Shown: piece after piece, positions 1 to 5,988 of the stretch
Position numbering within the stretch: the stretch's first letter is position 1
Layout of the letters: every line of letters starts with the position of its first letter
NCBI GenBank assembly: GCA_027718005.1
Contig: JALLOP010000041.1
Coordinates: forward strand, 1 to 11,347
From: Patescibacteria group bacterium AH-259-L07
GTDB lineage: Bacteria > Patescibacteriota > Patescibacteriia > UBA2591 > UBA6264
DNA length: 11,347 bases
Direction: 5' to 3'
Position numbers and translations under genes: made by a program
Notes under the pieces: model-generated
Seen by the model: only the letters and a program-made list of their open reading frames with translations
What the model was told of the DNA's origin: nothing
The model's database searches: none

Positions 1-1866
1 GTCGTGCACGAAGAAGCTGTCCAACCCGACCCCTAGATCCCGCGTTCCCACCGCGAACGCTCGCGCGTCGTTCTCAAAGCGCATCGACGCTTCGGAGTCC
101 GTTGCGATGAGGTTGACGTCATGTCCGCCGGCAGACGAGGCGATGTGGAGGGGTTTCGTTGGCACCGTCGTCCCAATGCCGACGTTGCCGGTATCATCTA
201 TTCTCATTGCCTCTGCTGTTTGATCTCCTGTATTAATATGAAATTGGAGATTTCCTTTTAGTGTACTTGGTGTTGCTTGGGTGACATCAGAAACTATAAA
301 CGCAGTATTTCTATCAGAACCCAAAACTCCACCTAGTGGCGGTACTCCAAAACCAATGCCTGACTCCTGATTCGTTGCTTCGGTTTGCGTACTCACCATA
401 ATGAAATTGCTTGCTGTTGAGCCGCTGAATTCAGCAATTTCTTGATTAGAAGACCTCACATCAAGTGTCTCTGTAGGGCTCGTCACCCCGATGCCGACGT
501 TGCCCGTGGCTCCATCAATAGTTATATCTGCACCCCTGGTGTTGAGGGCAGAAATAAATAGCTTATCAACAGGATTGGCATAGTTGATGTACACCCTGTC
601 TGTGTCAGCGGCATCACCGAACCTCAAGATTGTGTCAGCCTCAGATGTCAGTCTTAATTCAGTCGCTGCCGAAGAACGAAGATGGAGCAGAGTTTCAGGA
701 TTCGTCACGCCAATGCCGACATTTCCCGTGTTGTAATAAATATCATTGCCGGAGGGGAGCCAGGAGCCGCCGCTGCCCGTGGTCACCACGGTGTCGCCCC
801 ATTTTAGAGTACCTGCTTCGGAGTATAAACGGTTCGTGGTGATAGAGGGAGCAGTCGTATCGCCAATATAGAGCCGGCCGCGCAGATCAAGTTTTTCCTG
901 TGGCGTTGCCGTGCCAACGCCGACCGTGTTCTCTATGGTGGTAAGACGGACCACATCGCCGTCATCAGACCAGCCGCCGGCAGAGCCGCCGGACACACTG
1001 CCTTTGATAATAACTATTGTTTTGCCGGTCGCGCGCGGGGTATTAAAGGTAATCGTATCAAAGTCGGTCTCAACATAATCATTACCTGAGCCCGTCTGCT
1101 GAAGCACCCCGTTATAAAATACGAGAATCTCATTATTGCCCGTGGAATACGTGCCGGCCGTAATGTCAAACACGGTTTGATTCGCCGTGGCTATATATTC
1201 CTGGCGCCACTCAACACCGCCGCCGACGCCTCCTCCTCCTATGGCACCCCATATATTCGTATATCCTTCAAAGCTGCCCGTTGTGGTGTTATACCGAAAC
1301 ATGCCTGCGGCCGGGGACCCTGGCCTTTCTGTGCTTATGCCTGCTGGGATTTGAATCGCATCAGTCCCTCTCATATCTAACGTTACGACCGGGGTTGCGG
1401 TCGCAATACCAATCTTACCGGCAAAATAGTTGGCCTTGGTTGTGCCGAACGCATTAATTGAACCGGCAGTATATAATCCCCAGTCAGTGGAAGCGGGATC
1501 AAGATAATAGGTTAACGTGGAATCATCATAATCCCAATATTTTGCGCCGGTAATATTTCCTGTTGCGCTCCCATCTCCAAATACATCCAGGGGCGTGCCG
1601 GCTACTGCAGAAGCAGTGCCAATACCAACTTTGCCTAATTTATACTGTGCTGTCGGACCTATATTAAACGGCCTAGGCACATTATCACCCGGCGGCGCGG
1701 CTGAAGGAGGAGTGAAAGCGCCCACGGGCGCAGTAACCAGTAACCCGTAACCTGTAACCAGTAAAAAAATAAATAAAAAAACTCCTGCGATCAAGAATCT
1801 GTGTCGACCGACTCTTTGTGTCGGGAGCTGGCAGGATTTTATCCTGCCCTGTTGTGCGTTGTTCAT
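1..1866 (-). CDS. Large secreted surface protein with tail-fibre-like modules (C-terminus off window)
   Basis: An open frame of 622 codons starts at ATG 1866 and runs off the left edge without a stop, so the C-terminus is missing. Residues 24-46 are a hydrophobic signal/anchor segment after a basic N-terminus. Six repeats of the form VGIGT-x-P-x-x-LdV begin near residues 80, 152, 315, 383, 457 and 562; such motifs are common in phage tail fibres and in large CPR surface proteins. Residues 170-210 resemble the tail-fibre segment with IPAGISTERPGSP and W-x-x-I-G. Residues 223-290 resemble another fibre module (VFYNGVLQQTG, DYV, ITFNTPRATGK). Six Gly-rich linker residues follow residue 209. Inference: an exported, extended trimeric-type adhesin or fibre. 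A C-terminal S74 intramolecular chaperone is often present in such proteins but cannot be seen here. Bases 1-180 are about 63% GC against roughly 35-48% in the next 180, suggesting a mosaic gene. Module identity is solid; biological role is uncertain. Confidence 0.85.
   Translation of the reverse strand, partial: MNNAQQGRIKSCQLPTQRVGRHRFLIAGVFLFIFLLVTGYGLLVTAPVGAFTPPSAAPPGDNVPRPFNIGPTAQYKLGKVGIGTASAVAGTPLDVFGDGSATGNITGAKYWDYDDSTLTYYLDPASTDWGLYTAGSINAFGTTKANYFAGKIGIATATPVVTLDMRGTDAIQIPAGISTERPGSPAAGMFRYNTTTGSFEGYTNIWGAIGGGGVGGGVEWRQEYIATANQTVFDITAGTYSTGNNEILVFYNGVLQQTGSGNDYVETDFDTITFNTPRATGKTIVIIKGSVSGGSAGGWSDDGDVVRLTTIENTVGVGTATPQEKLDLRGRLYIGDTTAPSITTNRLYSEAGTLKWGDTVVTTGSGGSWLPSGNDIYYNTGNVGIGVTNPETLLHLRSSAATELRLTSEADTILRFGDAADTDRVYINYANPVDKLFISALNTRGADITIDGATGNVGIGVTSPTETLDVRSSNQEIAEFSGSTASNFIMVSTQTEATNQESGIGFGVPPLGGVLGSDRNTAFIVSDVTQATPSTLKGNLQFHINTGDQTAEAMRIDDTGNVGIGTTVPTKPLHIASSAGGHDVNLIATDSEASMRFENDARAFAVGTRDLGVGLDSFFVHD
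1731..1765. repeat. Heptanucleotide tandem repeat, 5 units, inside coding sequence
   Basis: Five consecutive 7-bp units on the plus strand: cagtaac, cagtaac, ccgtaac, ctgtaac, cagtaaa. They lie inside the signal/anchor segment of the tail-fibre-like gene. Because 7 is not a multiple of 3, the encoded peptide repeats every seven residues (LLVTGYGLLVT), while gain or loss of one unit would shift the frame. The form resembles the heptanucleotide short tandemly repeated repetitive (STRR) sequences described in filamentous cyanobacteria. Confidence 0.85.
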
Positions 1867-1879
1867 ATATATAATTATT

Positions 1880-1900
1880 AAATTTTAAATTTTAAATTTT
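1880..1900. repeat. Heptanucleotide repeat (aaatttt)x3 upstream of the surface-protein start
   Basis: Three perfect copies of aaatttt lie between the only Shine-Dalgarno-like sequence (AAGGAG on the minus strand, 1907-1902) and the ATG at 1866. The 35-nt gap is too long for a conventional ribosome-binding site; loss or gain of units would change it. The rest of the 141-bp gap up to 2008 contains a 10-bp direct repeat TCAAGCTCTT (1918-1927 and 2000-2009) and no convincing promoter or terminator. Confidence 0.7.
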
Positions 1901-2007
1901 TCTCCTTCCTCTGAGATTCAAGCTCTTGAGGAGATGTGAACCTCTTTAACGCAAAAATTTGCCTTGTGAGATAATGATGTTATCCAATTCCTGAAAGGAT
2001 CAAGCTC

Positions 2008-2613
2008 TTACTTTACATGCATTACACCGGTCTCTTCTTCATGCATACCGCAGAAAAAAGCATAGTCACCTTTTGCCGGCGCCTTAAACGTAACTGCTTT
2101 GGTTTGCCCTATTCTTAACCCAAGTCCAATAGCTTGCAATTCATCATCCTCAAATTTTAGTACATGCGACGTGTCTTCTGATGTTACAAAAAGCGTAACT
2201 ACAGAGTCAGCCGCTACGGTAAATTCATCTGGCTCAAACCTCCTGTCTGTAGAAAGGGTTAACCGTATTGCTTCTTCAGGAATCTCTTCTTCTTGAAGTA
2301 CGCGTGACTGCTTTGGCGCGGTAGAAGAGCCGGGCAATGCTTCACTTATCACTGTTTCTCCTGTCTCACTTATTACTTCGCCTTCTTTGGTTACTAAACT
2401 TCCGCCTGGAACTACTTCTTTTGCCTGTTTTACCTTCTTTTCCAGCTCTTGTTTTCTTGCCGCTTCATCCTTTTCTGTTACTGTCTGCTCAGTTTCTGAT
2501 GTTTCTGGCACCGCTCCTTCTGGTACTTTTCCTTTGGGAATGCCTATCAAGAGAATCCCCAAAACAACTAAAATAATAATGATAACTATGGTCCATACCG
2601 TAGATTGTTTCAT
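2008..2613 (-). CDS. Membrane-anchored cupredoxin-like protein
   Basis: A 201-residue protein. Residues 6-25 form one strongly hydrophobic N-terminal helix with no lipobox cysteine, so it is probably a membrane anchor with the rest outside. Residues 30-110 are a charged, Glu/Lys- and Thr/Ser-rich low-complexity linker. Residues 117-201 look like a single cupredoxin domain: FEPDEFTV early, H150 in TSHVLKF, then C188-x2-H191 in FFCGMH and M198 near the C-terminal strand. This His/Cys/His/Met order matches a type 1 (blue) copper site, and the lone Cys argues against a CuA site. The C-to-H spacing is plastocyanin-like, but H191 to M198 is longer than usual, so the axial ligand is uncertain. Likely an extracytoplasmic copper-binding or electron-transfer protein; its partner is not visible. 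It has its own predicted promoter and a strongly structured 5' UTR. Confidence 0.8.
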   Translation of the reverse strand: MKQSTVWTIVIIIILVVLGILLIGIPKGKVPEGAVPETSETEQTVTEKDEAARKQELEKKVKQAKEVVPGGSLVTKEGEVISETGETVISEALPGSSTAPKQSRVLQEEEIPEEAIRLTLSTDRRFEPDEFTVAADSVVTLFVTSEDTSHVLKFEDDELQAIGLGLRIGQTKAVTFKAPAKGDYAFFCGMHEEETGVMHVK

Positions 2614-2639
2614 ATATATTCAATTAAATTGATTGATTA

Positions 2640-2705
2640 TTTACCCTGTTAAATAATTTGTTTTACAAATTAAAAATCAAAGATTTTTATTTAACAGGGT
2701 GAATC
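2640..2705. repeat. Palindromic element, copy 1: perfect three-way-junction (cloverleaf) repeat
   Basis: Outer arms 2643-2654 (ACCCTGTTAAAT) and 2689-2700 are perfect 12-bp inverted repeats. The 34 bp between them divide exactly into two hairpins, each with a 7-bp stem and 3-nt loop: 2655-2671 (aatttgt/acaaatt) and 2672-2688 (aaaaatc/gattttt). No nucleotide is left unpaired at the junction. An 8-bp direct repeat ATTGATTA flanks the element (2632-2639 and 2706-2713), as a target-site duplication would. The ends are shared with copy 2 near 7329-7371. It lies within the predicted 5' UTR of the cupredoxin gene, so it may act as RNA, as DNA or as a miniature mobile element. Confidence 0.85.
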
Positions 2706-2712
2706 ATTGATT

Positions 2713-2742
2713 AGTATACCATATTCTGGAAAGAAAAACCAA
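2713..2742 (-). promoter_or_regulatory. Predicted sigma70-type promoter of the cupredoxin gene
   Basis: Reading the minus strand, TTGGTT (2742-2737), an 18-bp spacer and TATACT (2718-2713) preceded by TGG, an extended -10. The expected start near 2706 places the palindromic cloverleaf at the very 5' end of the transcript, giving a leader of about 93 nt before the ATG at 2613. Confidence 0.5.
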
Positions 2743-2757
2743 TACAGGTGTGGATAT

Positions 2758-3504
2758 CTATGAACCAAAGATCTGCCACTTGGGAAAGTTCGTTTTTAAC
2801 CTTCGCTCGTAATCTGAATACGTGCCGGTTGCTGAAATATCAATGCCAATAGGCAGGGTGTTATTCCCCGGCGTTAACCTATATGTTTCATTTGCAGAAC
2901 CGTTATTATTAATACGAATCTTATAATACGTCGTTGATGCAGAAAGAGGACTAAGATTATAGGGAAAACTTACATTAAATTCTTGCGAACCGTTTGAGCA
3001 CTCACGCGGCGTGCCAACTTCTGAACAATCCCATGATCCTATCGTAGTACAGCTATAAATAATTAAATCGCTTGGCTCAGATCCTCCCACGCGATCAATT
3101 AACAAACTCGTCGGATAGGCCGCGCCGTCAATATCCATGTCAAGCTGAAATGACTGATCAGCGGAAAGGGTAACATCCCATGGGTCTGTATTGGTAATCG
3201 TATTGCCATCATTCGGATCTGTGTCATCAATCACGACGCCTCCGCTCGCCACAGAATATGATCCGCCGCTCGAAAGCGTACCGCTTAACTCACACGTAGA
3301 AATATCTGCATAGTTTTTTTGCACGTGATATGAAGCCTTTTCAAGTCCAGATTCAGCAGCAAAATAGGCAATTTCAGAAACTTCGGTCCCTTTTACTGTT
3401 CTGCTATGGCGAATAATCGTATCCCCTACTAACACCGTGCCGGTCAAAATAGAACCGATGATAAGGAGGGTGAGAATTAATGAGAGAGACTCATTTTTTT
3501 TCAT
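2758..3504 (-). CDS. PilX-like minor pilin / type IV pilus assembly protein
   Basis: A 248-residue protein. A short basic N-terminus (MKKNE) is followed by a hydrophobic helix at about residues 7-28 and then EIAYFAAESGLEKA near residues 44-57. That segment is the PilX N-terminal signature (compare AxQAAESALR in Pseudomonas PilX). Like PilX relatives it lacks a textbook G|FTLIE site. The remainder is a Ser/Thr/Asn/Asp-rich globular domain with five cysteines (in STCEL, YSCTT, WDCSE and RECSN), compatible with extracytoplasmic disulfides. It is the last pilin of the FimT-PilV-PilW-PilX series, and minor pilins of this set prime pilus assembly. It starts 11 bp after the ATPase stop, so it is probably co-transcribed with the ATPase. 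No ribosome-binding site is visible. Confidence 0.75.
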   Translation of the reverse strand: MKKNESLSLILTLLIIGSILTGTVLVGDTIIRHSRTVKGTEVSEIAYFAAESGLEKASYHVQKNYADISTCELSGTLSSGGSYSVASGGVVIDDTDPNDGNTITNTDPWDVTLSADQSFQLDMDIDGAAYPTSLLIDRVGGSEPSDLIIYSCTTIGSWDCSEVGTPRECSNGSQEFNVSFPYNLSPLSASTTYYKIRINNNGSANETYRLTPGNNTLPIGIDISATGTYSDYERRLKTNFPKWQIFGS

Positions 3505-3515
3505 AATTACAATAG

Positions 3516-4826
3516 TTAATTTTCAAACAGCCATTTCCATAGCGGGATAAATATAATTTTTTTATTTTTAATTGTTTCCTTCCCCTCAAAATCAGAAGTA
3601 ATAATCAGCCCTTGCCCTTGCTTAAGTTCATTCATTGCCTTGAACAAGCTCCCTACCTCTCTCTGCCGTGTTTTTATCCCGGCTATATTCCAACAAACTT
3701 GAATCAACTGCTTAATCTCATTTTTTTCTTTAATCACAAAATCAACTTCTTTATGCTGTTGATCTTTCCAATAATACAGTTCAATATAAGGATTTTTTTC
3801 TTTTTTCCGCAGTAATTCTAAAAACACAACATTCTCAGCTATTCTTCCGATATTTTGACTGAATTTAAACCCAACAGCATTGGCAAGCCCTGGATCAATG
3901 GCATACACTTTTCGCGGACTTTTTTCTTGTTCTTTTATCTTATATGAAAATCGTTTAACAAAAAATAAAAGATACGTGTTGGTAAAATAGTTAGAAAATT
4001 TTTCTATGGTGTCTGTAGAAACCCCAAGAAATTTTTCCAAAGAACGAAATGTAATTAAAGAAGATATATTACTCAAATAAAATCGTAAAAGCTCTTTTAA
4101 TTTTTCTGCTTTTCTCACCCTATATCTTTTAAGCAAATCTTTTTCTAATAAGTCATTAAAATAGGTTAAAAGGATTTCTTTTTTATTTTCTCGCAGGACC
4201 ACTTCAGGAAATGCACCAGTTTCAAAATAGTTCATTAAAAAACCTTTTATTTCTATTTCCCGTGCTACCAGATCTAATATATCCTTTAAAGAAATAGTAT
4301 TGAATTGTAAAAATTCCCGAAATGAAAGCGGATAAACACTCATATCTAAATGCCGTCCGGTCAATAGCGTAGCTAATTCTCTGCTTAATAGTTTAGCATT
4401 AGAGCCGGAAACAGTGATATGGGCTTTTTTAAGCTCATGCATGGTTAAAACCCATTTTTCCCACTTTTCTACCTCATGAACTTCATCAAGAAAAAGATAT
4501 GGCCTTTTTTGAGGGCGGAGAACTTCTAAATATGTTTTATAGATTTTTTGCAATAAAGACGTATTAAGCTGAGAAAATCGTGGATCTTCAAAGTTAATTA
4601 TTAAAATTCGATTTTTTTCAATGCCATTCTTAACTAAATCTTTTGCTAATTGGCGCATAATAAATGACTTACCGCTTCGTCGCGCTCCTGTAATAACTAC
4701 TATTTGCTCATTCTGGAGCATTTTTTTCAATTTTTCCAAATAAAAACTTCTTTTAACTCCAGCTTGTATATCTTTTTTCCATAAATTCCAATCGTGTAAA
4801 ATTTCTATTATTTCTTGTTGAGTCAT
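3516..4826 (-). CDS. AAA_14 / DUF4143 family ATPase
   Basis: A 436-residue protein. The N-terminal P-loop domain has Walker A GARRSGKS at 47-54, Walker B LFLDEVHEV at 111-119, a sensor-like VSGSNAKLL at 139-147, and the TGRHL...YPLSFREFL segment at 156-173 typical of this family. The C-terminal DUF4143 part holds a winged-helix-like region (about 225-290) and a PD-(D/E)XK-like fold with E335, EVDFVI near 370 and IQVCW. In that last motif the usual catalytic lysine is replaced, so nuclease activity is doubtful. These ATPases are abundant in CPR bacteria and archaea; no molecular function is established. The gene breaks up the minor-pilin series, has its own promoter with two operator-like palindromes, and is richer in Lys/Phe/Ile codons than the neighbouring pilins, suggesting an independently acquired cassette. 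Start ATG 4826 is the only sensible one. Confidence 0.9.
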   Translation of the reverse strand: MTQQEIIEILHDWNLWKKDIQAGVKRSFYLEKLKKMLQNEQIVVITGARRSGKSFIMRQLAKDLVKNGIEKNRILIINFEDPRFSQLNTSLLQKIYKTYLEVLRPQKRPYLFLDEVHEVEKWEKWVLTMHELKKAHITVSGSNAKLLSRELATLLTGRHLDMSVYPLSFREFLQFNTISLKDILDLVAREIEIKGFLMNYFETGAFPEVVLRENKKEILLTYFNDLLEKDLLKRYRVRKAEKLKELLRFYLSNISSLITFRSLEKFLGVSTDTIEKFSNYFTNTYLLFFVKRFSYKIKEQEKSPRKVYAIDPGLANAVGFKFSQNIGRIAENVVFLELLRKKEKNPYIELYYWKDQQHKEVDFVIKEKNEIKQLIQVCWNIAGIKTRQREVGSLFKAMNELKQGQGLIITSDFEGKETIKNKKIIFIPLWKWLFEN

Positions 4827-4855
4827 ATATATGCCTAATACTTTTTAATATACTC

Positions 4856-4877
4856 GACAAAATTATATAATTTTGTC
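4856..4877. promoter_or_regulatory. Perfect 22-bp palindrome, operator-like site O2
   Basis: GACAAAATTAT followed by its exact reverse complement; every base is paired with no loop, as for a dimeric repressor site. It lies just downstream of the predicted transcription start of the ATPase gene, 30 bp before its ATG. It shares CGACAAAATTA (4855-4865) with the second site at 4897-4907. Confidence 0.65.
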
Positions 4878-4890
4878 TATTATCATCTTT

Positions 4891-4919
4891 ATTATTCGAC
4901 AAAATTAAAGTATTGTCAA
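4891..4919 (-). promoter_or_regulatory. Predicted promoter of the ATPase gene
   Basis: On the minus strand, TTGACA (4919-4914), a 17-bp spacer and AATAAT (4896-4891), five of six against the -10 consensus. The expected start is near 4884. The spacer is almost entirely occupied by operator-like site O1, so a protein bound there would block RNA polymerase. Confidence 0.6.
4898..4917. promoter_or_regulatory. Imperfect 20-bp palindrome, operator-like site O1
   Basis: GACAAAATTA followed by AAGTATTGTC; seven of ten positions are symmetric, and the GACAA/TTGTC ends are intact. It overlaps the -35 and fills the spacer of the ATPase promoter. Its CGACAAAATTA core begins exactly 42 bp (four helical turns) from the same core in O2, so proteins on both sites would face the same side of the DNA. 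Confidence 0.55.
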
Positions 4920-4981
4920 ACCAGCACCATTTTTATCATTCTTTTTTCCGAGTATTAGCAAGAAATGATTCCCTTCTTTGT

Positions 4982-5593
4982 CTATCGTCTTTGAGAATAG
5001 CGCTGCGGTACGGTTTGCTGTAAGATTAAATCTTTGGCGCCGGGTTTTTCTATTAATGATTTTAACCGCAAAACAATAGTCACGCGCGGATGTTCATACG
5101 TGGTTGAACCAGGACTAAATGGATCAGTGGCGGGAGAGATATAAAAATCTAAGCGTTCAACAGATGAGTTGGTCATGGTTATATTTTGATAATCTGTGGT
5201 ACAGCTCGTTGCCTGACAACGCTGAAGAATACACCGGCTTGCCCCACAATTACCACTGCTGGCAAGATCACCCCTATACCGAACTTGATTTTGCGGACTT
5301 AAAAAATCAAGTAAATAGAGCTCATCTTCAGGCGTGGTAAGAGACGTATAGGAATCATAATCAACCCGACCACTTCGAATATCTTTGACGATTAAACTCA
5401 TTAAGAACTGACCGTCTTCTTGTAAGTGAAGCTGGCCTAATGATCTTTCTCGTGTCCCAATCACATTAAGATATACCCCGGTCGCTGACACAATTGCCAT
5501 AACGAGTACGCCAAGTGAGACCATGAGCTCGATCAGGGTGAAACCCTGCTTCAACTTAACAAAATAACAATTTAACAACTTAACAAATTTCAT
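4982..5593 (-). CDS. PilW-like minor pilin (prepilin)
   Basis: A 203-residue protein. The prepilin peptidase site KQG|FTLIELMVSLGVL begins at residue 15, with cleavage after G17 and conserved Glu at +5. The hydrophobic pilin helix spans about 18-40. Residues 50-75 (RSLGQLHLQEDGQFLMSLIVKDIRSG) match the PilW/PulJ pattern of a polar stretch ending in a D-I-R motif. The globular domain has four cysteines near residues 114-131, probably disulfide-bonded outside the membrane. The 17-residue leader is encoded largely by an 8-bp tandem repeat. ATG 5593 overlaps the stop of the upstream gene (ATGA), implying coupled translation. A TTG at residue 14 would give the more usual short leader MKQG and cannot be excluded. 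Confidence 0.85.
   Translation of the reverse strand: MKFVKLLNCYFVKLKQGFTLIELMVSLGVLVMAIVSATGVYLNVIGTRERSLGQLHLQEDGQFLMSLIVKDIRSGRVDYDSYTSLTTPEDELYLLDFLSPQNQVRYRGDLASSGNCGASRCILQRCQATSCTTDYQNITMTNSSVERLDFYISPATDPFSPGSTTYEHPRVTIVLRLKSLIEKPGAKDLILQQTVPQRYSQRR
5553..5584. repeat. 8-bp tandem repeat, 4 units, encoding the PilW leader
   Basis: Plus-strand units aacttaac, aaaataac, aatttaac and aacttaac lie between the ATG and the G|FTLIE cleavage site of the PilW-like gene. Since 8 is not a multiple of 3, adding or losing a unit would put the mature pilin out of frame with this ATG. Confidence 0.8.
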
Positions 5594-5952
5594 TTAAGTG
5601 ACTTTATTGCCCTCCAAAGCATTGCGCCAATTTCATCGGCCATTCTTATGCCATTTTTATAATCCTCTTTATTTAAAAAGCTCTCTTTCAGAGAAAAATG
5701 AAGTAGATATTTCGACTCTTTAAGCGAGCCGTAGGCTGTTTCCCAAAAATTCTTTTTAACTGCCTTTCTCTGTCTGGCGAATCCCTCGATAAAATTCAAA
5801 ATAATCGAAAGACTGGACCTTTTTAATTGATTAGTTGTTATATAAATTTCCTCCTTTGGAAACTTACGAGATATTTTAAATATAAAATGTACATAATCGT
5901 CCATTTTCTTTTTTAGCTCATCAAAAAAATTTTTATTTTGATCTTTTCTCAT
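5590..5952 (-). CDS. Four-helix-bundle protein (23S rRNA IVP / Avd-like, S23 family)
   Basis: A 120-residue, mostly helical, Lys-rich protein. The signature is at residues 32-60: PKEE-x-Y-x-x-T-NQLKRSSLSI followed by NFIEGFAR, corresponding to the conserved QLRRSAxSixxNIAEGxxR of the family. Two further amphipathic helices follow at about 66-92 and 95-119, completing a bundle of normal length. Family members are encoded inside 23S rRNA intervening sequences, as Avd partners of reverse transcriptases in diversity-generating retroelements, or alone as here; the lone forms have no proven function. There is no reverse transcriptase or template/variable repeat pair in the window. It sits between PilV and PilW in the same orientation, and its TGA overlaps the PilW ATG, so it is wired into the pilin operon. 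Nucleic-acid binding is likely from the basic surface but is inference. Confidence 0.88.
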   Translation of the reverse strand: MRKDQNKNFFDELKKKMDDYVHFIFKISRKFPKEEIYITTNQLKRSSLSIILNFIEGFARQRKAVKKNFWETAYGSLKESKYLLHFSLKESFLNKEDYKNGIRMADEIGAMLWRAIKSLK

Positions 5953-5984
5953 GTTTAATTGTTATCTTGTTTAATTGTTAAATT
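5953..5984. repeat. 8-bp tandem repeat, 4 units, between PilV and the four-helix-bundle gene
   Basis: Plus-strand units gtttaatt, gttatctt, gtttaatt and gttaaatt fill nearly the whole 36-bp spacer upstream of the four-helix-bundle start. The same sequence family occurs at 6631-6662 and, in the opposite orientation, at 5553-5584. Confidence 0.8.
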
Positions 5985-5988
5985 GAAC

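Noticed and set aside
630..1380. Plus-strand ORFs at 630-842 and 1177-1380
   Set aside because: They are antisense to the long tail-fibre-like gene, lack recognisable domains and have Cys/Arg-rich composition typical of shadow frames.
2643..2700. Palindromic element copy 1 as a transcription terminator
   Set aside because: It lies between a predicted promoter and its gene, its stem is AT-rich, and the minus-strand hairpin is followed by AAATAATC rather than a T run.
4835..4958. 8-bp inverted repeat CTAATACT/AGTATTAG flanking the ATPase upstream region as transposon ends
   Set aside because: Too short and it does not enclose the ATPase gene; no transposase or target duplication was found.
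5590..5952. Diversity-generating retroelement
   Set aside because: Only an Avd-like protein is present; no reverse transcriptase and no template/variable repeat pair is visible in the window.
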